Below, piece after piece: positions 16,131-24,953 of a stretch of DNA of 64,000 bases. The first letter of the stretch is position 1. The number at the start of each line of letters is the position of its first letter. The notes under the pieces are model-generated. The model was not told the origin of the DNA, did not search any database, and saw nothing but the letters and a program-made list of their open reading frames with translations. The DNA is from Leptospira venezuelensis. Lineage in GTDB: Bacteria; Spirochaetota; Leptospiria; Leptospirales; Leptospiraceae. The position numbers were made by a program, and so were the translations under genes. The stretch is from the NCBI RefSeq assembly GCF_002150035.1, contig NZ_NETS01000007.1, forward strand, positions 379,719 through 443,718. The letters run 5' to 3'.

Positions 16131-17168
16131 ATGCAAGAAGAAATCAGTTATAAATCCGCCGGAGTCGATACAGAAGCCGGCCAAGAATTCGTCAAAAAGA
16201 TCAAACAAAACGTAGAATCCACCCATGGCCCCAGAGTTCTAGGCGGGCTTGGAGGATTTTCAGGCGCTTTTGACGTTTCCTTTCTTAAAAATTATAAAAA
16301 TCCTATATTACTCAGTGGTACCGATGGTGTAGGCACCAAGGTAGAGCTTGCTCGTTTATTCAATATCCATGATACGATCGGCATAGACCTGGTTGCTATG
16401 TGCGTGAATGATATTCTTGTCTCTGGTGGAGAACCTTTATTCTTCTTAGATTATATAGCCTGCGGTAAATTGATCCCGGAAAGAATGGAAAGGATTGTTG
16501 CGGGGATCGTGAAAGGATGCAAACTTTCAGGTGCTGCATTGCTCGGTGGTGAAACTGCGGAACATCCCGGCACTATGGACCCCGACGAATACGACTTAGG
16601 CGGATTCGTAGTAGGTGCGGTAGAGAAGGAAGACTTAATAGATGGATCTAAGATTAAACCCGGAGATATCGTTTTAGGTTTAGAATCTTCCGGTCCTCAT
16701 AGCAATGGATTTTCTCTTATTCGTAAATTGTATTTAGATGGAGGAAGAAAACTTCCCGCAGACCAAGGGTTAGTCGGTTTCTTAAAGGAATTTGCACTTC
16801 GTCCTACGAGGATCTATGTCCAAAGTATACTAAATCTTACCAAGAAGGTGGAAGTGAAAGGAATGGTCCATATCACTGGTGGGGGTTTTTACGAAAACAT
16901 TCCTAGAGTGTTTTCTGATTCCTTAGCAGTAGAGATCCAAAGAGAAAAACTTCCTGAAAATCCTTTCTTTGCAAGAGTTCAAAAAGATTTTCCGAATTTA
17001 TCTGAAAAGGAATTGTATTCCACTTTTAATATGGGAATCGGATACATAGTCATCGTTTCTCCAGAATCGGTAGCTGATGCTACTGCGGCTTTGGAAGAAA
17101 AAGGAGAACTGGTCCATAAAATCGGAGTAATCACTTCGAAAAATAAAGAGTCTGTTCTTTTTGTCTGA
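16131..17168 (+). CDS. purM: phosphoribosylformylglycinamidine cyclo-ligase
   Basis: 345 residues, the standard PurM (AIR synthetase) length; it performs the fifth step of de novo purine synthesis (FGAM + ATP to AIR). The start YKSAGVDTEAG is the family hallmark. LLSGTDGVGTKVELA (57-71), IGIDLVAMCVNDIL and the Gly-rich ALLGGETAEHPG (~140-152) form the ATP and substrate sites, and GMVHITGGGFYENIPR (~243-258) is the conserved C-terminal loop. No other pur gene is nearby, so purine genes are scattered here. The ATG at 16131 is the only sensible start. All hallmarks are intact. Confidence 0.97.
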   Translation: MQEEISYKSAGVDTEAGQEFVKKIKQNVESTHGPRVLGGLGGFSGAFDVSFLKNYKNPILLSGTDGVGTKVELARLFNIHDTIGIDLVAMCVNDILVSGGEPLFFLDYIACGKLIPERMERIVAGIVKGCKLSGAALLGGETAEHPGTMDPDEYDLGGFVVGAVEKEDLIDGSKIKPGDIVLGLESSGPHSNGFSLIRKLYLDGGRKLPADQGLVGFLKEFALRPTRIYVQSILNLTKKVEVKGMVHITGGGFYENIPRVFSDSLAVEIQREKLPENPFFARVQKDFPNLSEKELYSTFNMGIGYIVIVSPESVADATAALEEKGELVHKIGVITSKNKESVLFV

Positions 17169-17189
17169 ATTTTTCAAACCGGCAGATTT

Positions 17190-18446
17190 ATGGATCGGAT
17201 CCAAGCTCTATTAAAAAATCCAGTTTTCATCTTATCTAAAAAGAATCCATTCATGCTTTCCAGATGGAGTATTCTATACGTACTCCTCGGAATCTTTGCG
17301 GGAGTATTCTCCGCGGTGTTTTGGAAAATCCTAGAATATCTTACCAAACTTTTGGCTGATTTCCAGGGACATTACATTATTTTAATCATGACCTCGGCAG
17401 GTTTAGGGATAGGTCTTCTTATTTACTTTTTGGGGGAGCCCGGAGAAATTTCATTAGTAATCGATAATATTCGTTTCAGGGGAGGAAAGCTCGATCCTAA
17501 GAATAATGCTTCTATGAGTTTATCTTCATTGCTTAGTATTTCTTCAGGAGGAAGTGCAGGTCCCGAAGCTCCTCTTGTACAAATTACTGGATCTTTCGGA
17601 AGTTGGTTTGCGGAGAAGTTAGGATTAGAGGGAGAAGAACTTCGATCCATGACTATCGCCGGAATGGCCGCAGGATTTACTTCTCTATTCGGTTCTCCTT
17701 TAGGAGGAGCGCTATTTGCCTTGGAGATCCTACAACATAGACATGTGGTAGAGTATTACGAAGCGTTATTGCCTGCGTTCCTTTCTAGTTGTAGTGCATA
17801 CTTTGTGTTCTTGTTTATGACTGATATGGGAATTGGGCCAACTTGGGAATTTCCTCAATATATTCCTGGTGGAATAGAAGATTTTCAATATGCGATCGGA
17901 TTTGGAATGGCTGGAGCGCTCGTAGGATGGATCTTTTATGGAATATTCAGAATTACTAAATTTTCTTTTTCTAAAATAACTCTTCCCATCTTTGTAAAAA
18001 CCACTATCGGTGGATTACTCTTAGGCTGCATTGCGTATTATGAACCTCTAACCCGTTATTTCGGTCATGACCAGTTGAATGAGATTGTAGTCACTAAGGG
18101 GAATTGGATCTTTTTCGGAACTCTTGCTTTATTAAAAATATTGGCGATCAATATCACTGTTTCTAGCGGTTGGAGAGGGGGAATTATTATACCGTTATTC
18201 TTCGTTGGAGCGGTTGCTGGTAGATTTTTCATGGACTTCTTTCCATCCGAGAACGAATCCTTTTTGCTGATTTGTTTAATGGCATCCGTGAACGCCTCTG
18301 TTACAAAAACACCTATTAGCACTACTATATTACTTACTGGTTTAACTGGAGTTTCCAATTTTACTCCTGTGTTATTTGCCTCATTAAGTGGTTATTTCTT
18401 GTCTCCTAAGGCTCCGTTTATCAGTTCTCAGGCGGATTCGGTTTAA
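17190..18446 (+). CDS. ClC-family chloride channel/transporter
   Basis: 418 residues with ~10 hydrophobic segments, the compact prokaryotic ClC size without CBS domains. The selectivity loop corresponding to GREGP reads GGSAGPEAPLV (121-131); SSGWRGGIIIPLFFVG (~326-341) is the second anion-binding loop. In E. coli ClcA the residue before GP is the gating glutamate; here it is Ala, with a Glu just after GP instead, as in the YfeO-like branch. So coupling to protons cannot be assumed from ClcA. The ATG at 17190 is 21 bp after purM. The substrate may be chloride or another small anion. Confidence 0.9.
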   Translation: MDRIQALLKNPVFILSKKNPFMLSRWSILYVLLGIFAGVFSAVFWKILEYLTKLLADFQGHYIILIMTSAGLGIGLLIYFLGEPGEISLVIDNIRFRGGKLDPKNNASMSLSSLLSISSGGSAGPEAPLVQITGSFGSWFAEKLGLEGEELRSMTIAGMAAGFTSLFGSPLGGALFALEILQHRHVVEYYEALLPAFLSSCSAYFVFLFMTDMGIGPTWEFPQYIPGGIEDFQYAIGFGMAGALVGWIFYGIFRITKFSFSKITLPIFVKTTIGGLLLGCIAYYEPLTRYFGHDQLNEIVVTKGNWIFFGTLALLKILAINITVSSGWRGGIIIPLFFVGAVAGRFFMDFFPSENESFLLICLMASVNASVTKTPISTTILLTGLTGVSNFTPVLFASLSGYFLSPKAPFISSQADSV

Positions 18447-18509
18447 AAGACGAGGTCCGTATTTTCTCCTGGACGATTTCCAGCAAATCGATAAAAGATA
18501 GCCAACTCT

Positions 18510-20546
18510 ATGAGAATTTTCTCTAAAAAGGATCCGTTCTTTCTACTGGCGGCATTCTTATTTTTCGCATACTGTACACCTTCTCCTAAAAAAGCTTTAT
18601 TAGAGAATGGTGTTATAGATTGGGAAAAATCCCTCCAGCAGGGAAAATGTTTCCGAATGACCGGAAACTGGAAATTTGCCTGGTTGGGCACTGTTCCTGA
18701 TATAAGTCTTCCCAAAGAACCTGAAAAATTTTCCTTAAGTGTTATCCCAGGTAGCTGGACCAAACATGATTGGCCCGGTTCTGACGAGGGAGAATTTCCA
18801 AAATACGGAAAAGCATTGTATAGAGTGGATCTAGTCTCTTCTACTCCTGTAGAAAATTTACATTTGGTTTCTTATGACCAAGGAACAAATTATAGAATAC
18901 TATTTAACGGAAAATTAATCAATGAGGTGGGAAAGGTAGGAGATCCAACCGAAGATGGCCTGGAACTTAAGACTAGTTATTCTATTCTTCCTACATGGCA
19001 AGGCCTAGCTCATCTTGATTTTGAAATTTCGAATTATCAGTATAGAAAAGGAGGACTTTGGAAACCTCCTATCATAGGCACTCCAGAATGTGTAGGCCGA
19101 TACTATATGGATAGAAGGGATTTAGAAGGAATACTCTGTGGGGGACTTTTCTTTTTAGGTCTATTCCATATTTTTGTATCAGTATTTTATAAAAAAGATT
19201 CTTCTGCTTTGATCCTAGGAATTCTTTCCATCACAGTAGGGCTTAGATTGTATTCCACTGGAGTCAGATTATTCCCTGAACATTTTCTGGTAGGACCCGA
19301 AATATATCTTAGAACTGAATTTATCTCCTGGTTTATGGGAATGCCTTTGGCCCAACACTTTTTATTGGAAGTGTTTCCAATGAACTTCGGAAAAAAATTC
19401 CTGAAGTTGGGATATATTTTCGCCGGAATATTTACACTCATCACTTTGTTTACCGGACCTGCAATCTATTCTTATTTGATCAATCCTTCATATCTTTTGT
19501 TTGTTTTTAATGGTGCTTGCGCTCTCGTTGTATTAGCAAGAGCGGTGTCACAGAAAATGCCGGGAGCTTATATCTATCTTACAGGTTTTATCTTCCTTCT
19601 ATTCTTCATGACGAGCGAGATATTATTCCATGCTGAGTTATTGGATTCCTGGGAGCTGAGCGGAATAGGGGTTGGAATATTTGTACTCGGAAATTCTCTC
19701 TCTTTATCCAGCAAAATGTTAAGTGGATTCAGGGAAAGGGAGAAGGTCCAAGAAATCTTGAATACTAATTTGGAAGAGCTGGTTCGAAAAAGGACCAGAG
19801 AATTAGAATTTGCAAGAGATGAAGCCGAAGCCGCGAATAAAGCAAAAAGTGAATTTTTGATCAACGTAGATCATGAGGTCCGAACTCCTATGAACGGGAT
19901 CATGGGAATCACCCAGATGTTATTGGATTCAGATATTAAACCAGAACATCAGGAGATGTTGGAGCTTCTTAAGAGAAGTGGGGATGCGATGATGGTGATC
20001 CTTGGCTCCATGATAGATGCTTCTAGTTTGGAAAAAGATACATTATATCTTTTGAATAAACGTTTTAGTCTGAAGGCCTCTATATATGAAGCAGCTATGA
20101 GAGTGGAAGATAAGATCCGTAGAAAAAACCTGGATTTCAGTGTGACACTTTCTGATAATCTCCCCGAAACTGTGGAAGGGGACGAAGAAAGATTCAAAAC
20201 AATGCTTTTGGTCCTTCTTGAAAACGCAGAGAAGTTTACAATGAAAGGATTTGTTAAACTTATAGGGGAGAAGGTCCAGGATAATAATTTAGACTACCGT
20301 CTTAGATTTCGGGTCCAAGATTCAGGCATAGGAATTCCGGAAGATAAACTCAGTTCTATATTCAACCCATTCCAGCAGGTGGATTCTGGAGTAACTAAAC
20401 CTTTTCAAGGAGCCGGACTTGGACTCGCACTTTGTAAGGCCCTCGCTCAGAAAATGGATGGGGATATTTCCGTCCAAAGTGTGCCGGGTAAAGGTTCGGA
20501 ATTCATACTGGAAATCTCACTATCCAAACCAGAAATCCAATCTTGA
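18510..20546 (+). CDS. 7TM-DISM sensor histidine kinase
   Basis: 678 residues. A signal sequence ends at Cys22 (FFAYCTPSP), possibly a lipobox. Residues ~40-200 form a beta-rich extracytoplasmic domain of the 7TMR-DISM type (RMTGNWKFAW, VIPGSWT, YRVDLVSS). Seven membrane helices follow (~205-405), then a short coiled coil (~410-450). The kinase core has the phosphoacceptor in NVDHEVRTPMNGIMG (~453), an N box (LLVLLENAEKFT), and ATP loops VQDSGIGIPEDK and GAGLGLALCKALA. In this class the sensed ligand is often a carbohydrate-like or membrane compound, but that is not readable here. There is no response regulator beside it; mutL follows after 37 bp. Confidence 0.9.
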   Translation: MRIFSKKDPFFLLAAFLFFAYCTPSPKKALLENGVIDWEKSLQQGKCFRMTGNWKFAWLGTVPDISLPKEPEKFSLSVIPGSWTKHDWPGSDEGEFPKYGKALYRVDLVSSTPVENLHLVSYDQGTNYRILFNGKLINEVGKVGDPTEDGLELKTSYSILPTWQGLAHLDFEISNYQYRKGGLWKPPIIGTPECVGRYYMDRRDLEGILCGGLFFLGLFHIFVSVFYKKDSSALILGILSITVGLRLYSTGVRLFPEHFLVGPEIYLRTEFISWFMGMPLAQHFLLEVFPMNFGKKFLKLGYIFAGIFTLITLFTGPAIYSYLINPSYLLFVFNGACALVVLARAVSQKMPGAYIYLTGFIFLLFFMTSEILFHAELLDSWELSGIGVGIFVLGNSLSLSSKMLSGFREREKVQEILNTNLEELVRKRTRELEFARDEAEAANKAKSEFLINVDHEVRTPMNGIMGITQMLLDSDIKPEHQEMLELLKRSGDAMMVILGSMIDASSLEKDTLYLLNKRFSLKASIYEAAMRVEDKIRRKNLDFSVTLSDNLPETVEGDEERFKTMLLVLLENAEKFTMKGFVKLIGEKVQDNNLDYRLRFRVQDSGIGIPEDKLSSIFNPFQQVDSGVTKPFQGAGLGLALCKALAQKMDGDISVQSVPGKGSEFILEISLSKPEIQS

Positions 20547-20583
20547 CATAAGATTTCCTCCTTCCAAGCTGGGTCCAAAGTAT

Positions 20584-22368
20584 ATGGGAAGGATCCAAGA
20601 ACTCAGTCCGGAACTTATCAACCAAATCGCCGCCGGGGAAGTGATAGAATCGGCTCACTCCGTCCTGAAAGAAATGATGGAAAACTCGGTCGATGCGGGA
20701 GCAGACACGATCGAAGTGGAATCCAGAGACGGAGGATTGACCTCACTTCTTCTTTCGGATAACGGATCCGGAATTGAAGAAGAGGATATTCCTCTTGCGA
20801 TCCAAAGACATGCTACAAGTAAGATCCGTACATTAAAAGATCTTGAATTAGTTTCTTCTTACGGATTCAGGGGAGAAGCACTGGCATCCATTGCCTCCGT
20901 TTCTAAACTCACGATTGAGACTGGAACAGGACAACCTACCGCTTGGAAGGTAAGAGCGGAAAAAGGACAAATACTTTCCAAAGAATCCATCCCTGGCTTT
21001 CAAGGAACTAAGATCCTAGTTGAAGATTTATTCTATAACACTCCAGTCAGAAGGAAATTCCTAAAATCAGTTCGTTCCGAAGATAAGAAGATCCGAGATA
21101 AGGTAACTGTTCAGGCTCTCGCAAGAGAGGATATTCGATTTAGATTCGTTCAGGATCATAAAGAGATTTATCGACTTCCCCCTAAAGATAAAAGAGAAAG
21201 AATTATAGACCTATTCGGCGAAAATTTCAGGGACCATTTGTTGGAGGTCCAACTGGAAAGAAAAGGTTGGAAGGCAAAAGGTTATATTAGTGATCCAGAC
21301 TTTTATAAATCCAATCGTACCGGCCAATTTATATTCGTGAATGGAAGACCTGTAGAAATTAAATATTCTTCTCATCTATTAAAGAAATGTTATGATGAAC
21401 TTCTTCCTCCAAATGCTCATCCTTACTGCTTCTTATTCTTTGAAGTAGATCCCGAATCAATCGATGTAAATGTTCATCCTGCTAAAAAGGAGATCCGATT
21501 TCTGGACGAAGAAGGATTTAATACATTCTTCTTACAATTGATCCAGAAAGAACTTAGATCCAGCACTCCGGTCAGTTTTTTGGAGTTAAAAAACAGACTT
21601 TTAAGACCTGAACCTAAGAAAATGGAATCTACGTTATACTCTTTTTCCAGTTCTTCCTCTGCAGGAACAGAACAACAACTTTTAGGAGGAGCACTTTATG
21701 AAGAAGTGAAACATTCTCCTTCATTTCCAGTAGAAGCAGTTGGACCTGGCTCCAGATTAGATGATTTGACGGATATTCCGATCAAACATTCGGAGTTTAT
21801 TCCTAAGAAACATTTCGGTCTTTTGTTTGAAACGTTCATCTTGGCAGAAGGAGAAGATGGTTTTTATATCATAGACCAACATACTGCTCATGAAAGGATC
21901 CGTTACGAAGAAGTTTTAAGAAAGCTTAAAAAGAAAAATTATGGGATACAACCTCTTCTCACGCCAATACGTATTCCTGTTTCTAAACAAGAAGCGGAAG
22001 ATATAAAAGATAGATTGGGAGAATACCAAGAAGTAGGTCTAAAACTGGATTCACTCGGAGAAGATACAATGGTACTTCGAGAAGTACCAGGTTACTTTCT
22101 GCCAGGACATGAAAAGGAAATCGTTCTGGATTTTCTAAATCGTACAGGAGGCAAGGAAGTTCCCGAACCTGAGTTATACGATCTTATGGCAAAATGTGTG
22201 GCTTGTAGATCCGCAGTTAAAAAGGGAGATCAACTTTCAGACCATCTGATCGCAGAAATGCTCAATCGTTTGAGTTATTGTGAAAACCCATCCCGTTGCC
22301 CTCATGGCAGACCAACCTTAGTCAAATTAACCAGAGAAGATCTGGAAAGAATGTTTCATCGCAGGTAA
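20584..22368 (+). CDS. mutL: DNA mismatch repair protein MutL (endonuclease type)
   Basis: 594 residues from the ATG at 20584. The frame extends back into the kinase gene, but MGRIQELSPELINQIAAGEV is the normal MutL N-terminus. GHKL ATPase motifs: NQIAAGEVIESAHSVLKEM with ENSVDAGA, DNGSGI, and GFRGEALASIASVSKL. The C-terminal domain has DQHTAHERIRYEE (DQHxxxE-type), CVACRSAVKKGD and CPHGRPT, which form the metal-binding nicking site of MutL proteins in bacteria lacking MutH. It acts with MutS to remove mismatches. mutS is not in the window. A VTT-domain gene starts 3 bp downstream. Confidence 0.96.
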   Translation: MGRIQELSPELINQIAAGEVIESAHSVLKEMMENSVDAGADTIEVESRDGGLTSLLLSDNGSGIEEEDIPLAIQRHATSKIRTLKDLELVSSYGFRGEALASIASVSKLTIETGTGQPTAWKVRAEKGQILSKESIPGFQGTKILVEDLFYNTPVRRKFLKSVRSEDKKIRDKVTVQALAREDIRFRFVQDHKEIYRLPPKDKRERIIDLFGENFRDHLLEVQLERKGWKAKGYISDPDFYKSNRTGQFIFVNGRPVEIKYSSHLLKKCYDELLPPNAHPYCFLFFEVDPESIDVNVHPAKKEIRFLDEEGFNTFFLQLIQKELRSSTPVSFLELKNRLLRPEPKKMESTLYSFSSSSSAGTEQQLLGGALYEEVKHSPSFPVEAVGPGSRLDDLTDIPIKHSEFIPKKHFGLLFETFILAEGEDGFYIIDQHTAHERIRYEEVLRKLKKKNYGIQPLLTPIRIPVSKQEAEDIKDRLGEYQEVGLKLDSLGEDTMVLREVPGYFLPGHEKEIVLDFLNRTGGKEVPEPELYDLMAKCVACRSAVKKGDQLSDHLIAEMLNRLSYCENPSRCPHGRPTLVKLTREDLERMFHRR

Positions 22369-22371
22369 ATT

Positions 22372-22968
22372 TTGAAAACCGAATCCCAAGAACTTAAAAA
22401 TTCCACGGAGAATGTGATCACCTCTTTAGTCAGACAAACATTGATCGCAAGCGTGATCTTGTTACTCATCGTTCTGATTCTCGCAAGATTTTTTAATGAA
22501 AGAGTCACTCAGGTTGCAGGACTCTTCTTGGATTACACTGGCGTATGGGGAGTAGGACTTTCTATATTTATTGCAGACTCAGTGCATGTATTTTTTCCTC
22601 CGGATACATTTTTGATCTTAGCGGTGGCTGCAAAGATGCCCGATTTCTGGGTAATCTTCTTTGCTTCGTTTGGGTCTTTACTTGCAGGAGGATGTTCTTA
22701 TTCACAAGGAAGATTCCTTCTTCCTAAATTAACCGTATTCTCTAAGTTCATTCGAAATCATGAAGAGAAGTTAGAAGTATACGTAAAAAGATTCGGGTTC
22801 TGGGCCGTGGTACTTGCAGCCCTTACTCCGTTGCCTTACTCTTGGACCTCAGTTGCAGCAGGTGCAATGAAGATGAGGCTCGATCTTTTTTTTGCTGCTG
22901 CACTTTTTAGGATCCCCCGTTTTATTCTTTATTACTATCTAATAAAGGGTGGATGGATCGGGATCTAA
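22372..22968 (+). CDS. VTT-domain (DedA/SNARE-associated) membrane protein
   Basis: 198 residues starting at a TTG 3 bp after mutL; no ATG is suitably placed. Five or so hydrophobic segments at ~22-45, 55-90, 93-112, 138-160 and 165-195. The reentrant motif region FADSVHVFFPPD (near 65) and the C-terminal LTPLPYSWTSVAAGAMKM match VTT/DedA-like proteins (YqaA branch), thought to move phospholipid between leaflets or couple transport to the proton gradient. The tight spacing suggests co-transcription with mutL, although no functional link is known. Family call good, substrate unknown. Confidence 0.82.
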   Translation: MKTESQELKNSTENVITSLVRQTLIASVILLLIVLILARFFNERVTQVAGLFLDYTGVWGVGLSIFIADSVHVFFPPDTFLILAVAAKMPDFWVIFFASFGSLLAGGCSYSQGRFLLPKLTVFSKFIRNHEEKLEVYVKRFGFWAVVLAALTPLPYSWTSVAAGAMKMRLDLFFAAALFRIPRFILYYYLIKGGWIGI

Positions 22969-23013
22969 ACATTCGGATTGACTCTCTTAAGAACCAAAGG
23001 TACAAAAGTTTAG

Positions 23014-23256
23014 ATGAAGGACGATTCTCCAAGACTCATTCCCAAAACCAGAAAAGAGCTGATTTTAGAAAATTTAGATTGGTTTGCTTTGCCGGTTCGA
23101 ATTTCAGAATTGGTGGAGAATGTATTGGATGGAAAGATCAGAGAACAATCCTTAGTGTGCTGTCATAGCGCATGCGATGTGTGCAATTCTACAATCCGCT
23201 CCTGCATACGTAAGATCCAAAGAGAATTGGAAGAAGAACTTGGACAGTCTATTTGA
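23014..23256 (+). CDS. small cysteine-rich protein, possible metal binder
   Basis: 80 residues that I do not recognise. The C-terminal half has five cysteines (49, 50, 54, 57, 64) in CCHSACDVCNSTIRSC, a spacing that could hold a zinc or Fe-S site, followed by an acidic helix (RKIQRELEEELGQSI). It is soluble, with no signal peptide. It sits between the VTT gene (45 bp gap) and rarA, whose probable TTG start lies inside its last 17 bases, so the two are translationally coupled. Its 3' end (GGAAGAAG at 23229-23236) doubles as the ribosome binding site of rarA. I consider the gene real because of this coupling and the Cys pattern. Confidence 0.65.
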   Translation: MKDDSPRLIPKTRKELILENLDWFALPVRISELVENVLDGKIREQSLVCCHSACDVCNSTIRSCIRKIQRELEEELGQSI

Positions 23257-24502
23257 GCGAGCTCCTCTTCCTCACAAGATAAGGCCGAGTTCATTTGCTC
23301 AGGTCATTGGACAGGAAAAGGCAAAGCTTCAATTACAAAAATATAAAGAACCAGTAAGCATTCTGCTATACGGACCTCCTGGAACGGGAAAGTCCACGAT
23401 AGCAAGGATTTTAGGTAATACATGGAAATTACCTTTTGTAGAATATAACGCAGTCACCACGGGTGTTGCAGATATTAAAAAATTATTAGAAAGGTCTGAG
23501 AAAGAGGGGAGTATTTTACTCTTCTTAGATGAGATCCATAGATTCAGTTCTTCCCAACAAGATAGTTTATTAAAAGGAGTGGAGACCGGAGGAATAGTTC
23601 TCATTGGTGCCACGACTGAAAATCCATCTTTTAGAATTACGAGACCTCTATTATCCAGATGCCAGGTGCTTAAACTAGAACCGCTCGGAGAGAATGATCT
23701 TTTAGAGATCCTCTCCAGAGGAATAGAATCCTTAGATCCGAAACCGAATATTACAAAAGAAGCAAGTTCTCTTTTAGTCCGTTATTCTGGAGGAGATGCA
23801 AGAAAACTTCTCTCTAATTTAGAGGGACTTGTTCTATCCAGAGATGCAGGATCCCAGATAGAAGCTTCTGATATCGAAACATTTTTGGAAAGTAGGGTAA
23901 TCGAATATGATCAAAGTGGGGAAAGCCATTACGACGTAATCTCTGCTTTTATCAAGTCCGTAAGAGGAAGTGATCCGGACGCTGCATTATTCTATCTAGC
24001 AATGATGTTAGAAGGTGGAGAAGATCCGCTCTTTATTGCAAGGAGACTCATTATCCTTGCCTCCGAAGATATCGGAAATGCTTCCGTTCACGGTTTGCCT
24101 TTGGCAGTAGCAGGACTTCATGCATTAGAAACAATTGGAATGCCCGAAGGAAGGATCATTTTAGGACAGGTCACCACATTCTTAGCATCTTGTCCTAAGT
24201 CCAATGCCTCTTATATGGGTATAGGTTCTGCACTTTCTTTTGTAAAAGAAAGAGGGACAAGTTTAAAGATCCCGAATCGACTGAGAAATGCTCCCACTTC
24301 TACTCATAAAAAAGAGGGAGCCGGCCAGGGTTATAAGTATCCTCATGATTTCTGTGGATTTGTGCCTTTCTCCTATTTCCCTGACGATCTTTCAGATAAT
24401 CCTCCTCAATTCTATAAGCCAACGAAAAACGGAATGGAAGGAAAGATCAAAGAGCATCTGGCTTCTATCTGGAAAAAGATCTCTGGCAAAAATTACGAGT
24501 AA
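23240..24502 (+). CDS. rarA: replication-associated recombination protein A (RarA/MgsA AAA+ ATPase)
   Basis: 420 residues from the TTG at 23240, chosen because LDSLFERAPLPHKIRP is the usual RarA start and a ribosome binding site (GGAAGAAG) lies 3 bases upstream; the frame is open to 23177. Walker A is GPPGTGKST, Walker B LLFLDEIHRF, sensor 1 GATTENPSF, arginine finger region RPLLSRCQV. The C-terminal half (YPHDFCGFVPFSYFPDDL region) is the RarA tetramerisation part. It acts at stalled replication forks with SSB. The start overlaps the small Cys-rich gene by 17 bp. Confidence 0.95.
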   Translation: MDSLFERAPLPHKIRPSSFAQVIGQEKAKLQLQKYKEPVSILLYGPPGTGKSTIARILGNTWKLPFVEYNAVTTGVADIKKLLERSEKEGSILLFLDEIHRFSSSQQDSLLKGVETGGIVLIGATTENPSFRITRPLLSRCQVLKLEPLGENDLLEILSRGIESLDPKPNITKEASSLLVRYSGGDARKLLSNLEGLVLSRDAGSQIEASDIETFLESRVIEYDQSGESHYDVISAFIKSVRGSDPDAALFYLAMMLEGGEDPLFIARRLIILASEDIGNASVHGLPLAVAGLHALETIGMPEGRIILGQVTTFLASCPKSNASYMGIGSALSFVKERGTSLKIPNRLRNAPTSTHKKEGAGQGYKYPHDFCGFVPFSYFPDDLSDNPPQFYKPTKNGMEGKIKEHLASIWKKISGKNYE

Positions 24503-24534
24503 GTAATATTATTTTCTTATAAAGTTATTAGTTT

Positions 24535-24573
24535 CGGGCCGCCTCTGTCTTTGGCAGACCGGACTGCTACGGG
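24535..24573. repeat. GC-rich intergenic repeat (CGGGC..CTNCTACGGG type), copy 1
   Basis: A 39-bp GC-rich block starting CGGGCCGCC and ending CTGCTACGGG, just after rarA. A second copy of the same design lies at 61951-61990 and a weaker one in reverse at 51106-51154. More GC-rich sequence with internal pairing follows to about 24645 (GGGCATTCGCCC and ATTCGGGACGC). It contrasts sharply with the AT-rich surroundings and has no coding signal. Confidence 0.5.
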
Positions 24574-24658
24574 CTCGGGCATTCGCCCTCGTCCCTCATA
24601 TTCATTCGGGACGCTTAGCGCCCTCCGCATCCCTGGCGGGTTTTAGTCGAAGATCTTT

Positions 24659-24733
24659 CTCCGTGGATTCAGCGATCTCCGTGAGAACTCAATATAAACA
24701 AGATTTTCGCACAGAGTTCACGGAGCACACAGG
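24659..24733. repeat. CACAGAG/CTCCGTG hairpin repeat, copy 1
   Basis: Two complementary arms: CTCCGTGG...CTCCGTGAGAACT (24659-24689) and TTCGCACAGAGTTCACGGAG (24706-24725 and on to GGG at 24733), separated by an AT-rich stretch. The first arm is nearly identical to the right arm of the element at 50080-50160, and a third member is at 50983-51041. Such arms can form a long RNA hairpin. It probably is a REP-like dispersed element; the rarA transcript may end here. Confidence 0.6.
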
Positions 24734-24758
24734 GTAGCAAAGTGGAGGAGATATTGAT

Positions 24759-24908
24759 TGTAGGAGTTCCTACATATGATGAAGCGTCGCCCCCACCCTG
24801 CATTGGGATTGGGGGGAGTGGCCCGTGGGAAAGCGCATTTCTCATATCACAGAAACCTTCTTCTGTCAACAGACTCTTCCACTTAAAATCCATGTTGGAA
24901 TTCCAACA
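24759..24908. repeat. palindrome-bounded intergenic repeat, copy 2
   Basis: About 150 bp with the same plan as 10946-11093: left palindrome TGTAGGA-GT-TCCTACA (24759-24774), a CGCCCCCACCCTG stem with its G-rich partner, GGAGTGGCCCGTGGGAAAGCG, an AT-rich part and the right palindrome TGTTGGAATTCCAACA (24893-24908), identical to the right end of copy 1. It sits upstream of the arsR-like promoter. No transposase is present, so if mobile it would be a non-autonomous element. Confidence 0.7.
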
Positions 24909-24953
24909 TCAGAATCACCTCATAGCCCTATCCGAAAAAAAAACTTTAAAAAA

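Noticed and set aside
24535..24645. A tRNA or other stable RNA in the GC-rich block after rarA
   Set aside because: No T-loop (GTTCGANTC), no acceptor stem or CCA-like end was found; the block matches other repeat copies instead.
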